Positions 50,421 through 58,355 of a DNA stretch of 58,481 bases are shown piece after piece. This stretch comes from Candidatus Nitrospira nitrificans (GTDB lineage: Bacteria > Nitrospirota > Nitrospiria > Nitrospirales > Nitrospiraceae). Every line of letters starts with the position of its first letter. The first letter of the stretch is position 1. Position numbers and translations under genes: made by a program. The notes below the pieces were generated by a model. It did no database searches and was not told the DNA's origin. It was given only the letters and a program-made list of their open reading frames with translations. The DNA lies in assembly GCF_001458775.1 (NCBI RefSeq), contig NZ_CZPZ01000016.1:1-58481 (forward strand), in the 5' to 3' direction.

Positions 50421-51887
50421 ATGGATCGACTCGTCGAGTGTGTTCCCAATTTCAGTGAAGGTCGGGATCAAGGAACGGTTCACGCCTTGATCGATGCCGT
50501 GACGGCGACAGCCGACGTGACTCTGCTCGACCACTCGCTGGATGCGGACCACCACCGGTCGGTACTGACATTCTGTGGTCCCCCGGACGCAATGGTCGAA
50601 GCTGCATTTCGGGCCGTTCGGCTCGCGACTGAACTCATCGACCTACGGACACATGTCGGGGTGCATCCCCGCATAGGAGCGACGGATGTAGTGCCGTTTA
50701 TCCCGATCAAGGGTATGACGATGCAAGATTGCGTCCTGCTTGCGAAGCGACTTGGAGAACGAGTCGGGCGTGAGCTGGGAATCCCCGTTTTCTTGTATGA
50801 ACGTGCCGCGGGTCGTGCCGACCACGCCCCATTGGAGTCAGTCAGACGTGGAGGGCTCGAAGGACTCACGTTCCGGATGGAGTCAGACCCTGATTGGATT
50901 CCCGACTACGGCCCCCCACGACTGCATGGACGCGCGGGAGCGATCGCAATCGGTGCCCGACCTCCGCTGATCGCCTACAACGTGAACCTTCGCTCGACAA
51001 ACGTCGAGCAAGCCCGGTCCATCGCCAGAGCCGTCCGTCACTCAAGCGGCGGGTTGCCGGCTGTTAAAGCGATCGGCGTAGAACTATCCAGTCGCGGCAT
51101 GGTGCAGGTCGCCATGAATGTGACCGATTATCTCGTGACGCCTATTCTGACCGTGTTTCAGAGCGTCAAGGCCGAAGCCGCGAAACGCGACATCGAAGTG
51201 GCGGGGAGTGAATTGATCGGCCTTGCTCCTCAAGCGGCATTGGACCAGGCAGCCGCTGCCTCGTTGCAGCTCGATCGATTCGATTCCAGCCAGATTCTCG
51301 AAACAAGGATCGCCGAGGCGATGCGCAGTACGCATGGACCGGCGCACCCCCTCTCACATTTCCTTGCCGCCGTGGCCGACGCCAAGCCGACGCCGGCCGG
51401 TGGTAGCGTCGCGGCATTCGTAGGCGCCCTGGCGGCTTCCTTAGGGGTGATGGGGGCGCGCCTCGCCGGACAGTCGGACAGAGAGCAGCGCTTGCTTGAA
51501 TTGAGCCGACAGCTCCATCAGCTCGTTCAAACAGATACAGAGGTCTACAATGGACTGATGGATGCGTACAAGATATCTAAACACCAGCCCGACCGCCCCC
51601 ATGCGATTGTGATGGCGCTCCAACGGGCTACCGAAGTGCCGTTAGAAATCACTGAGCTGTCCTGCGAGGTTGCGCGGTTGCTCCATCCGTTACGCGAGGG
51701 GGCGAAGCCGGCCGTCCGATCAGATCTCACGGTAGGACTGGCCCTCGCCATCGCAGCGGCCCAAGCCGGTCTTGTGACCGCCAATACAAATACAAATGCA
51801 CAACAAAATCATCAACTTGCAGATTCCATACGACATAGAATCGTGCAGGCCACAGAAAGTCTTGAGGAACTCAGGACGTTGTGCTAG
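50421..51887 (+). CDS. ftcD: Glutamate formimidoyltransferase fused to cyclodeaminase
   Basis: A 488-residue bifunctional protein. The N-terminal formiminotransferase domains (about 1-300) start MDRLVECVPNFSEGRD and contain LTFCGPPDAM, VGVHPRIGATDVVPFIP, FLYERAA and LHGRAGAIAIGARPPLIAYN. From about 310 to the end is the helical cyclodeaminase (FTCD_C) domain: FLAAVADAKPTPAGGSVAAF, DTEVYNGLMDAYK and SDLTVGLALAIAAAQAG. Together they move the formimino group from formiminoglutamate to tetrahydrofolate and release ammonia. No histidine-degradation gene is in the window. The ATG at 50421 fits the family start; an upstream ATG at 50400 adds seven residues. Confidence 0.93.
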   Translation: MDRLVECVPNFSEGRDQGTVHALIDAVTATADVTLLDHSLDADHHRSVLTFCGPPDAMVEAAFRAVRLATELIDLRTHVGVHPRIGATDVVPFIPIKGMTMQDCVLLAKRLGERVGRELGIPVFLYERAAGRADHAPLESVRRGGLEGLTFRMESDPDWIPDYGPPRLHGRAGAIAIGARPPLIAYNVNLRSTNVEQARSIARAVRHSSGGLPAVKAIGVELSSRGMVQVAMNVTDYLVTPILTVFQSVKAEAAKRDIEVAGSELIGLAPQAALDQAAAASLQLDRFDSSQILETRIAEAMRSTHGPAHPLSHFLAAVADAKPTPAGGSVAAFVGALAASLGVMGARLAGQSDREQRLLELSRQLHQLVQTDTEVYNGLMDAYKISKHQPDRPHAIVMALQRATEVPLEITELSCEVARLLHPLREGAKPAVRSDLTVGLALAIAAAQAGLVTANTNTNAQQNHQLADSIRHRIVQATESLEELRTLC

Positions 51888-51890
51888 ACT
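51862..51890 (+). promoter_or_regulatory. Possible promoter of rpsU
   Basis: TTGAGG (51862-51867) and TAGACT (51885-51890) each match consensus at four of six positions and are 17 bp apart. The leader would be about 63 nt. Confidence 0.35.
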
Positions 51891-51921
51891 CCGGCGCCGG
51901 ATTATTGAAAACCGTAAGCAG

Positions 51922-51938
51922 CAGGCCCACTTGGCCTG
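51922..51938 (+). promoter_or_regulatory. Hairpin in the rpsU leader
   Basis: CAGGCC (51922-51927) pairs exactly with GGCCTG (51933-51938) around CACTT, ending 21 nt before the rpsU ATG. It could take part in control of S21 synthesis. Only the pairing is seen. Confidence 0.4.
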
Positions 51939-51959
51939 AGAAAGTCGAAAATCACTGGG

Positions 51960-52154
51960 ATGGAAATCAAGGTCTTCAACAACAACGTTGAGAAAGCGCT
52001 GAAGGTTGCCAAGAAAAAGCTCGCGGGAGAAGGTCTGTTCCGTGAGCTGAAGCGCCGTCGGTTTTACGAAAAGCCCAGCGTGCGGAAGAAGGCGAAGCAA
52101 CGCGAAGCTCAACGGCGCCGCCAGAAATGGCTGTCAAAACGGAAGCCTGAGTAG
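51960..52154 (+). CDS. rpsU: 30S ribosomal protein S21
   Basis: A 64-residue bS21 of normal length, starting MEIKVFNNNVEKALKVAKKK. The very basic tail KAKQREAQRRRQKWLSKRK is typical. LFRELKRRRFYEKPSVRK is the central family segment. S21 sits near the 3' end of 16S rRNA and aids mRNA docking. The start has only a GGGATG context with no strong Shine-Dalgarno sequence, which is common for this gene. nth follows after 53 bp. Confidence 0.95.
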   Translation: MEIKVFNNNVEKALKVAKKKLAGEGLFRELKRRRFYEKPSVRKKAKQREAQRRRQKWLSKRKPE

Positions 52155-52207
52155 ACACGGTTTTCCGCTCGTCTCACCAGCCTCCTCCCCGTTCATGACC
52201 ATTCTCC

Positions 52208-52867
52208 ATGCGTCAGGAGCAAATCCATGCCGCGATCCGTATTGTCAAGCGGGATATTCCCCGTTGGCAAGGACCGGTCGTTGGGGTCGTAGCCAAAGAG
52301 TCAGGCCGCAACCCCTTTCTCATCCTCGTTTCCACTCTCCTCAGTTTGCGAACCAAAGATAAAACGACGAGGGAAGCGGGAGACCGACTCTTCGCCCTGG
52401 CTCGCACACCGGCAACCATGTTAGAGCTGCAGCGGAAGAAGATCGAGCAGGCCATTTATCCGGTTGGGTTTTACCGAACGAAAGCCAAATCGATTCTCGA
52501 AATCTGCAGCCGCCTGATCGACGACTATGGTGGGAAAGTTCCGGACTCCATCGATGAGCTACTGACCTTACCTGGAGTCGGGAGAAAGACGGCGAATCTT
52601 GTCGTCACGATCGGCTTCGGCAAGCCTGGAATCTGTGTCGATATTCACGTCCACCGAATCAGCAACCGGTGGGGGTATATCAAAACGAAGACCCCGGAAG
52701 AGTCCGAAACAGTGCTCCGGGAAACACTGCCGAAACAATACTGGATCATCTACAACGATCTACTCGTCCCCTACGGGCAGAACCTGTGCCTTCCGGTCTC
52801 GCCGTTGTGCAGCATCTGCAAATTAGCGGGCATGTGCGATCGAGTGGGAGTGACGAAAAGTCGTTAA
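52208..52867 (+). CDS. nth: Endonuclease III (DNA glycosylase/AP lyase)
   Basis: A 219-residue base-excision repair enzyme removing oxidised pyrimidines. The helix-hairpin-helix LPGVGRKTANLVV holds the catalytic Lys127. The GPD loop VDIHVHR holds the catalytic Asp145. A [4Fe-4S] cluster uses Cys194, Cys201, Cys204 and Cys210 in the C-x6-C-x2-C-x5-C pattern. All key residues are present and the length is standard. A long hairpin lies between its stop and the convergent DsrE gene. Confidence 0.95.
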   Translation: MRQEQIHAAIRIVKRDIPRWQGPVVGVVAKESGRNPFLILVSTLLSLRTKDKTTREAGDRLFALARTPATMLELQRKKIEQAIYPVGFYRTKAKSILEICSRLIDDYGGKVPDSIDELLTLPGVGRKTANLVVTIGFGKPGICVDIHVHRISNRWGYIKTKTPEESETVLRETLPKQYWIIYNDLLVPYGQNLCLPVSPLCSICKLAGMCDRVGVTKSR

Positions 52868-52883
52868 GCGTGAAGCGTATCTC

Positions 52884-52935
52884 GTGAAGCGCCATCCGAA
52901 GCTCATCTCTTAACAAGAGACGAGCGACGCTTCAC
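52884..52935. terminator. Long hairpin between convergent nth and dsrE-like genes
   Basis: GTGAAGCG (52884-52891) pairs with CGCTTCAC (52928-52935). Inside, GCTC-a-TCTCTT pairs with AAGAGA-c-GAGC around AAC. Its place between two stops suggests a two-way terminator, although no long T-run follows. GTGAAGCGTATCTC-type sequence also appears at 52870, hinting at an origin as a repeat. Confidence 0.5.
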
Positions 52936-52944
52936 GTACGACGT

Positions 52945-53364
52945 TCAGATAAAGAGTTTCGTCTCCGCGTCGGTGGTCAGGGAAAGAATGGCAGGTAACC
53001 CCAGCACTTCATCCACGCTCCTTTCGACTGCGCCGGCATCCACACCCATATATTCCAAGCCGGCGCTGCAAGCGATCAGCCGCAGCTTTCCGACATGCTT
53101 GGCATCCTGGAACATCTCGGAAATCTTCGGCACCTTCTTCTCTTTGAGCAACCGGGTAACCTCCTCGGCTGATTCCGCATATTCCGGTGGGAAGTCGATC
53201 TGATCGATCTTCCCTTCGGCGAGTTTTTTGATCGTCCAAAACAACAAGACGATGATCACATCTTTCCCCATCGCGGCGGCCGTCATGCCGAGCGTCGCGA
53301 CCTGATGCAGCTTATCGTACGTGGCGTTGTGGGCGAAGATAACGAATTTGGACGTGGTCGACAT
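52945..53364 (-). CDS. DsrE-family sulfur-relay-like protein
   Basis: A 139-residue DsrE/F-fold protein. SKFVIFAHNATYDKLHQVAT and GMTAAAMGKDVIIVLLFWTI form the first two strands and helices. The conserved Cys is in LRLIACSAGLEYMGV. The end TTDAETKLFI resembles that of the DsrE2 protein at 49525. It is shorter and lacks the second hydrophobic segment. It lies 2 nt after a gene for an exported or anchored protein, and the pair is co-transcribed. A role in persulfide transfer is inferred from the fold. Confidence 0.82.
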   Translation of the reverse strand: MSTTSKFVIFAHNATYDKLHQVATLGMTAAAMGKDVIIVLLFWTIKKLAEGKIDQIDFPPEYAESAEEVTRLLKEKKVPKISEMFQDAKHVGKLRLIACSAGLEYMGVDAGAVERSVDEVLGLPAILSLTTDAETKLFI

Positions 53365-53366
53365 CA

Positions 53367-53744
53367 CTATTTCTTCCGGGCTCTGGTCTTCACGCTGTTC
53401 ACGTAGTCCGTAATCGCGGCGTCGACTTCATCCGCCGTCATGGGGCGATCATGTGTTTCGCTTTCGTCGACCACATACCGGTCCTGATCCTTTTCTTGCT
53501 TGAGAATGACGGTGTTTTCAGGAGTGACATCGACCAGCATGAACCATTCTTTCGCCTCCTGTGAAATCACGACCTGCTTGCCTGCGCCCTTTCCGGCAAC
53601 CTCAATTCGGAGCTCCTGGGCCGTATCGGTAGAGCCTTGGACCATGGAGACAGGAGCAAAGTACCAGGCCGCCGACAGGGCGACATACAAGAGAGCTTTA
53701 CGGACTTCCACTGCGGCCGGCACCGACTCAGACCGAGACTTCAT
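53367..53744 (-). CDS. Small anchored or exported hypothetical protein
   Basis: A 125-residue protein with one hydrophobic segment at about 16-37 (KALLYVALSAAWYFAPVSMV), which could be an uncleaved signal-anchor or a signal peptide. The rest is soluble (LRIEVAGKGAGKQVVISQEA, WFMLVDVTPENTVILKQEKD) with a late helix ADEVDAAITDYVNSVKTRAR. I do not recognise a family. It immediately precedes the DsrE-like gene, suggesting a joint role at the envelope. Confidence 0.65.
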   Translation of the reverse strand: MKSRSESVPAAVEVRKALLYVALSAAWYFAPVSMVQGSTDTAQELRIEVAGKGAGKQVVISQEAKEWFMLVDVTPENTVILKQEKDQDRYVVDESETHDRPMTADEVDAAITDYVNSVKTRARKK

Positions 53745-53788
53745 GCCCGGTGATTATAACGATCAGGTTCGACCGCGTAAACATGAGA

Positions 53789-53831
53789 CTAGCCCGCATT
53801 ATTCATGACAGTCATGAATAATGCGGGCTAG
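53789..53831. repeat. Perfect 43-bp inverted repeat (21-bp arms, 1-bp centre)
   Basis: The arm begins CTAGCCCGCATTATTCATGA and is matched exactly by its reverse complement with a single A between. It lies between divergent genes (53744 reverse, 53882 forward). It could be two insertion-element ends brought together, a mobile palindromic repeat, or a strong hairpin. No ORF is inside. Confidence 0.7.
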
Positions 53832-53881
53832 GACCCGCTTCGCCTTGAGGGGCGCCGAGGCCCATGCTAGGATGCCGACCG

Positions 53882-54313
53882 ATGGACGGGCTTCTTTCAA
53901 CGGTTCAGCAATACATCTCGACGGAAACCCTCGTGACCCTGACGGCTCTGTCGATTGTCTTTTTTGTGGGATCGTTGATCGCCATCCCCTTCATCCTTGT
54001 CCGGATCCCGACGGATTTTTTCGACATCCGTGTGCCGCGCCCTTGGATGGAGAATCATCACCCGGTGCTACGGTTACTCGGCCACCTGGCCAAGAACGTG
54101 GTGGGCGCCATCTTTCTGTTTGCAGGCTTCTTGATGCTGTTCCTGCCGGGCCAGGGCATCCTCACGATGTTGATCGGGGTGACGATGCTGGACTTCCCCG
54201 GCAAGCGCAAGTTGGAAGCGAAAATGATCGGGCAGCCGGCCGTCCTGAGCACCATCAATGCCATGCGTCAGAAGTTCGGGAAGCCGCCGCTCACGATCGC
54301 GCCGGATCCTTAG
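53882..54313 (+). CDS. PGPGW-like small membrane protein
   Basis: A 143-residue protein with two clear membrane segments, at about 20-45 (TLTALSIVFFVGSLIAIPFI) and 75-105 (NVVGAIFLFAGFLMLFLPGQ, continuing GILTMLIGVTML). The segment LPGQGILT resembles the PGPGWLT motif of PF09656 putative transmembrane proteins. A final hydrophilic tail follows. The function of the family is unknown. I chose the ATG at 53882; an ATG at 53864 adds six residues and lies closer to the palindrome. It stands 117 bp before polA. Confidence 0.72.
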   Translation: MDGLLSTVQQYISTETLVTLTALSIVFFVGSLIAIPFILVRIPTDFFDIRVPRPWMENHHPVLRLLGHLAKNVVGAIFLFAGFLMLFLPGQGILTMLIGVTMLDFPGKRKLEAKMIGQPAVLSTINAMRQKFGKPPLTIAPDP

Positions 54314-54430
54314 CTGGAACTCAGATGAACGGACTAGCACTACAACCTTTCATGGACTGACGCTCCTGCTCGGCCATTAGGCCTTAGCCTCTCAGCCCTC
54401 TACGAGACGATTCAATAACCGGCACCCCCT

Positions 54431-57091
54431 ATGATATCGCTGCAAACCGACAGACGCCCGATCCTCTATCTGATTGACGGCAGTGCCTACATCTATCGGG
54501 CGTTCTTTGCCTTGCCGGCGCTGAACAATTCCAAGGGGCTCCAGACCAACGCGGTCTATGGATTCACGACCACATTGCTCAAGATCATCCGCGAACACAA
54601 ACCGGACGGGCTTGCGGTAGCCTTCGACGAAAAAGGCCCGACGCTCCGCCACGAGGAGTTCAAGGAATACAAGGCGCAGCGCCCGCCGATGCCGGACGGG
54701 ATGAAGGCTCAGATTCCCTATATTCATCGTGTGGTGGAGGCGCTGAACATTCCGGCGGCCAGACAGGCCGGCTACGAAGCCGATGACTTGATCGGCACGC
54801 TGGCCCGACAGGCGGAGCAGGCCGGCTACGACGTCGTGATCGTCACCGGCGATAAAGACATGCTTCAGCTCGTGACTTCACATGTCCGCATCTACGACCC
54901 GGTCAAGGACAAGTGGTCCGGCAACGCGGAATGCGTCGCCAAGTTCGGTGTCGAGCCCGGTCGTGTCATCGAAGTGATGGGTCTGATGGGCGACGCGAGC
55001 GACAACATTCCCGGCGTGAAGGGTATCGGCGAAAAGACCGCCATGAAACTCATCGCGCAGTTCGGGACAATCGACGAACTACTACGCCGCCTCGACGAGG
55101 TCACGCCTGCCCGCATCAAAACCCTTCTTTCTGAACAGGCGGAGAATGCGCGGCTCAGCCGGAAGCTGGCGACCATCGACATCAGAAGCCCGGTGGAGTT
55201 TCACCCCGAATCCTACCGAATCAGGCCGCCGCATGAGGAGCAACTCGCCGAGCTGCTGCGGGAGCTGGAATTCACCTCTCTCCTCAAAAGTCTCCAGCCA
55301 TCGCCGAAGCCTTCGGAGGCGGCGACCCATGCCACCGTCGTCATCGAAGATGAACCGGCCGCCAAGCGATTTGTCGAGGGGTTATCGAAAGGCGGGCCCC
55401 TGGGCTTGCACTGCTTGCTGGCCGGCCAACCAGGCGTCCATACCGACGTCCTTGGCCTGGCCCTCTCGACCCTCAACCAGACGGCGTTCATACCGATTGA
55501 CGTCCATGCCTACATGCGAACGATCATCGAACTGCTGCATGATCCCACTCACACCAAGACCGTGCACGATCTGAAATCGACGTTGCTGGCGTTCCATCGC
55601 ATCGGTATCACCTTGGCGCCCCCATACGTGGACACGATGATCGCGGACTATTTGCTCAACCCGAACCGCCGCGACCATAGCCTCGACACGATCATGTTGG
55701 AACGGCTCGGTGAACGACTTGGATCACGCAAGCAGGAGAAGGCCCAACCACAGTCGCTGTTCGACGTCGATACCGGATCTCGCGAGGAGACCGCGGAAGC
55801 CGCTGCGGCCCTGGCGAAGCTCGAACCACTCCTCATTGAACAGTTGACGGATCAGGGAAGCGTGAAACTCTTCACCGAAGTCGAAATGCCGCTCGTCCCG
55901 GTCTTGGCCGACATTGAGCGGAACGGGTTCTTGCTGGATGTCGACGGCCTCCGCGGGTTGAGTCAGGAGCTCGATCGGGAGCTCGCTCGCATGATGGAGA
56001 CTATTGCCGGAGCGGCCGGAGGGGAATTCAACATCAATTCGCCGAAACAACTCGCGACGGTCCTCTTTGAGAAGCTTGGTCTGAAACCCCTGCGGAAAAC
56101 GAAGACCGGCTATTCGACCGATGAAGACACCCTCACTCAACTCGCCATGCAGCACGAATTACCAAACCAAATTCTCGGTTATCGAAGTCTGAGCAAGCTC
56201 AAGTCGACCTACGTGGATGCGCTGCCGGAACTAGTCCATCGGGAAACGAAACGTCTTCACACCTCCTTGAACCAGACCGTCGCCGCAACCGGACGGCTCT
56301 CCTCCACCGATCCGAATCTCCAAAACATTCCCGTGAAAGGCGACTACGGTTTGCGTATCCGGGAGGCCTTCATCGTCCCCAAAGGCCATGAACTGCTCTG
56401 CGCCGACTACAGCCAGATCGAGCCGCGCATCCTCGCCCATCTCTCGCAAGATCCGCGCTTGCTCTCCGTCTTTGCCAAAGGCGAGGACATCCATATGGCC
56501 ACGGCCATGGAAATCTTCGGCCTACCCTCCGGTCAGATCACCCGAGACATGCGCCGCGCGGCCAAGACCGTTGTCTTCGGCATCGTCTACGGCATCAGCC
56601 CGTTCGGTCTTTCTCAGAACCTCGGTGTGCCTCAGACCGAGTCGAAGCGATACATCGACACCTTCTTCGAGCGCTTCGCGGCTGTCCGGGCCTTGATGGA
56701 CCGAAACATCGCCGAGGGGCGCGAGAAAGGCTACACCACCACCATCCTCGGCCGCCGCCGCCCGATTCCTGAGTTGCAGAGCGGCGATCCGGCCCAACGA
56801 GGATTCGGAGAGCGCATGGCGGTGAACAGCCCCATCCAAGGTTCCGCGGCGGACTTGATCAAAGTGGCCATGATCAACGTCCACAAGAAGCTTCGCGATG
56901 AACTGCCGCGCGTGAAGATGATCCTTCAAGTGCACGACGAGTTGATTTTCGAAGTCCCGGATCATGATCTCGAGGAAGCGAAACGGCTGGTGAAACAGGA
57001 AATGGAAGGCGTCGGCAAACGGTTGGGCCTATCGGTGCCGCTCAAAGTCGATCTCGGTGTCGGCAAAAACTGGCGAGTCGCACACCCCTAG
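54431..57091 (+). CDS. polA: DNA polymerase I
   Basis: An 886-residue family-A polymerase. The 5'-3' nuclease (about 10-265) has DGSAYIYRAFFA, AFDEKGPTLRHE, YEADDLIGTLAR and VTGDKDMLQLV. The middle (about 305-480) has the fold of the 3'-5' exonuclease, but its catalytic acids are gone: no DTE at the first strand (LGLHCLLA instead) and LKSTL in place of LKYD. The polymerase domain is complete. Motif A is ADYSQIEPRILAHLS with Asp659, motif B RRAAKTVVFGIVYG with Lys712, Phe716 and Tyr720, and motif C VHDE at 834-837. It should fill gaps and remove RNA primers but not proofread. Confidence 0.96.
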   Translation: MISLQTDRRPILYLIDGSAYIYRAFFALPALNNSKGLQTNAVYGFTTTLLKIIREHKPDGLAVAFDEKGPTLRHEEFKEYKAQRPPMPDGMKAQIPYIHRVVEALNIPAARQAGYEADDLIGTLARQAEQAGYDVVIVTGDKDMLQLVTSHVRIYDPVKDKWSGNAECVAKFGVEPGRVIEVMGLMGDASDNIPGVKGIGEKTAMKLIAQFGTIDELLRRLDEVTPARIKTLLSEQAENARLSRKLATIDIRSPVEFHPESYRIRPPHEEQLAELLRELEFTSLLKSLQPSPKPSEAATHATVVIEDEPAAKRFVEGLSKGGPLGLHCLLAGQPGVHTDVLGLALSTLNQTAFIPIDVHAYMRTIIELLHDPTHTKTVHDLKSTLLAFHRIGITLAPPYVDTMIADYLLNPNRRDHSLDTIMLERLGERLGSRKQEKAQPQSLFDVDTGSREETAEAAAALAKLEPLLIEQLTDQGSVKLFTEVEMPLVPVLADIERNGFLLDVDGLRGLSQELDRELARMMETIAGAAGGEFNINSPKQLATVLFEKLGLKPLRKTKTGYSTDEDTLTQLAMQHELPNQILGYRSLSKLKSTYVDALPELVHRETKRLHTSLNQTVAATGRLSSTDPNLQNIPVKGDYGLRIREAFIVPKGHELLCADYSQIEPRILAHLSQDPRLLSVFAKGEDIHMATAMEIFGLPSGQITRDMRRAAKTVVFGIVYGISPFGLSQNLGVPQTESKRYIDTFFERFAAVRALMDRNIAEGREKGYTTTILGRRRPIPELQSGDPAQRGFGERMAVNSPIQGSAADLIKVAMINVHKKLRDELPRVKMILQVHDELIFEVPDHDLEEAKRLVKQEMEGVGKRLGLSVPLKVDLGVGKNWRVAHP

Positions 57092-57363
57092 CATGGTCTC
57101 CAGTTAGCCGCCCCTCTTCACCTAAATAGAAGATTCTCAGATGCGACCATTCCGTTCGACGAACTGCTGCATTGCTGGGCGAGTTGGGTTTCCCTGGTGA
57201 AAGTTCGCGCCTCATAGCGAAGAAAACATTCGATCAGCCGGCTTATTCTCCCTCGAGCTTTCTCCGCCTCAAGCACTGTTTCTCTCATCGGTGTAAAATG
57301 ACGCGTGGTGCATCCCTAACCTGAACCTTCCTCGCTTCATTGGGGAAGAAAAAGGAGGCCGAT
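57092..57363. other. Non-coding gap after polA
   Basis: No gene or terminator is convincing. A reverse-strand segment near 57130-57190 translates in part as NPTRPAMQQFVERNGRI to a stop, but it has no start and no family I can name. A weak -10 (TAAAAT, near 57294) could serve the DUF4177-like gene. Confidence 0.35.
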
Positions 57364-57621
57364 ATGCAGAAGGTACGTCTTTCAGTCGCGTGGGTGATCG
57401 CAGGGATGAGTCTTAGCGCATTGATGCTTCTGCTGCTCATGGGACAACAGTTCAACGCGAAAGCACAAGAACCGAAGCGGTTTCAGTACATGATCGTCGA
57501 GGTGCTGCCTGACACCCAGAATATGCAAACCAAGTTGAACGAATTTGGGGCAAGCGGGTGGGAGCTCGTGGCAGTCCCGATGGGCAGCATGACCGAGCCG
57601 AGGCTGATCTTTAAGAAGTGA
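57364..57621 (+). CDS. DUF4177-like small anchored protein
   Basis: An 85-residue protein with an N-terminal hydrophobic segment (VAWVIAGMSLSALMLLLLMG), either an anchor or a signal peptide, followed by a DUF4177-like domain: FQYMIVEVLPDTQNMQTKLN, then EFGASGWELVAVPMG and a final RLIFKK. The pattern of Tyr-x-x-V, LN-x-x-G-x-x-GWELV and a closing basic strand is the family signature. The function is unknown. AAGGAGG 5 nt before the ATG at 57364 fixes the start; a TTG at 57340 lies before it. Confidence 0.8.
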   Translation: MQKVRLSVAWVIAGMSLSALMLLLLMGQQFNAKAQEPKRFQYMIVEVLPDTQNMQTKLNEFGASGWELVAVPMGSMTEPRLIFKK

Positions 57622-57693
57622 TACCTGCGACTTATTCAGAGCATTACTGTCACAGCCTTCCCACGAATCATTTAGGACGAAGGAGTTCATTTG

Positions 57694-58240
57694 ATGAGTT
57701 GGTCCTCCTGTTGGAATTCTGTCGGTTGCCTGGAGTCCTGGAAAGAAAGTCTGACCTCATTGAGGACCTGGTCAGGCCTTTTAGCCGGTGGCATCACATT
57801 ATTTGTAGCTATCATGACATTAGTTCTATGGAAATTTGACTCTAGAATTTCTGTTCTTGCAGCTCCCAGGCACTTGACAGAGTGGCAAAAGAAGACTCTC
57901 TTGGAAAATCTCAATGGCGTATCAGAAGCCTCGGTATACTTTGGGCTTACTCAACCAGTGATGAGAGTCAGGCGTACGCCGGAGAGTTAAAGGCTATATT
58001 TGGTGAAGCAGGATGGCAAACTCACGGCCTATCCTTTTTTATGTCGAAGGGGAACCGTTGCCACAAGGCATAATCGTTCTGGTAAAAAATAATCAGCAGA
58101 TTACTAACAAAGAAAAGCGCATCATTGATGCCCTGAAAGCTGCCGGGCTAGAAATGGTTTCCCATTCTGCTACAGAAACGGGAGATCATAATCTAACAGG
58201 TTCTGTCGGCATTCGAATCGGTGTAAGGCCCAGAATGTGA
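57694..58240 (+). pseudogene. Membrane-anchored hypothetical protein broken by two frameshifts
   Basis: AAGGAG (57680-57685) precedes the ATG at 57694. Frame 1 gives a membrane segment (LLAGGITLFVAIMTLVLWKF) and then LTEWQKKTLLENLNG and SVYFGLTQP. The protein-like text continues in a second frame near 57957 (SDESQAYAGELKAIFGEAGW, THGLSFF) and in a third near 58040 (YVEGEPLPQGIIVLVKNNQQ) to a TGA at 58240. The second shift falls in a run of six T. Joined, the pieces make one protein of about 180 residues of a type often seen after short membrane anchors. It is either a real pseudogene or contains sequencing errors. As it stands only the first 98 residues would be made. Confidence 0.6.
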
Positions 58241-58255
58241 GTAGGGGCAAGAAAG

Positions 58256-58345
58256 ATGTTGGAAGTGTTTTCTAAACTCACAACCAATGAGTCGCCCTCC
58301 ATTGACATGACTCCAGCATGGATAGCCGAATACGATAGAGAATAG
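58256..58345 (+). CDS. Possible small ORF (29 aa)
   Basis: ATG to TAG reading MLEVFSKLTTNESPSIDMTP and then AWIAEYDRE, preceded by an AAGAAAG purine run. It lies 10 bp before the presumed end of an IS element, so it may be a remnant of a longer gene cut off by the insertion. No family is recognised. Confidence 0.2.
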   Translation: MLEVFSKLTTNESPSIDMTPAWIAEYDRE

Positions 58346-58355
58346 ATGGCTGAGC

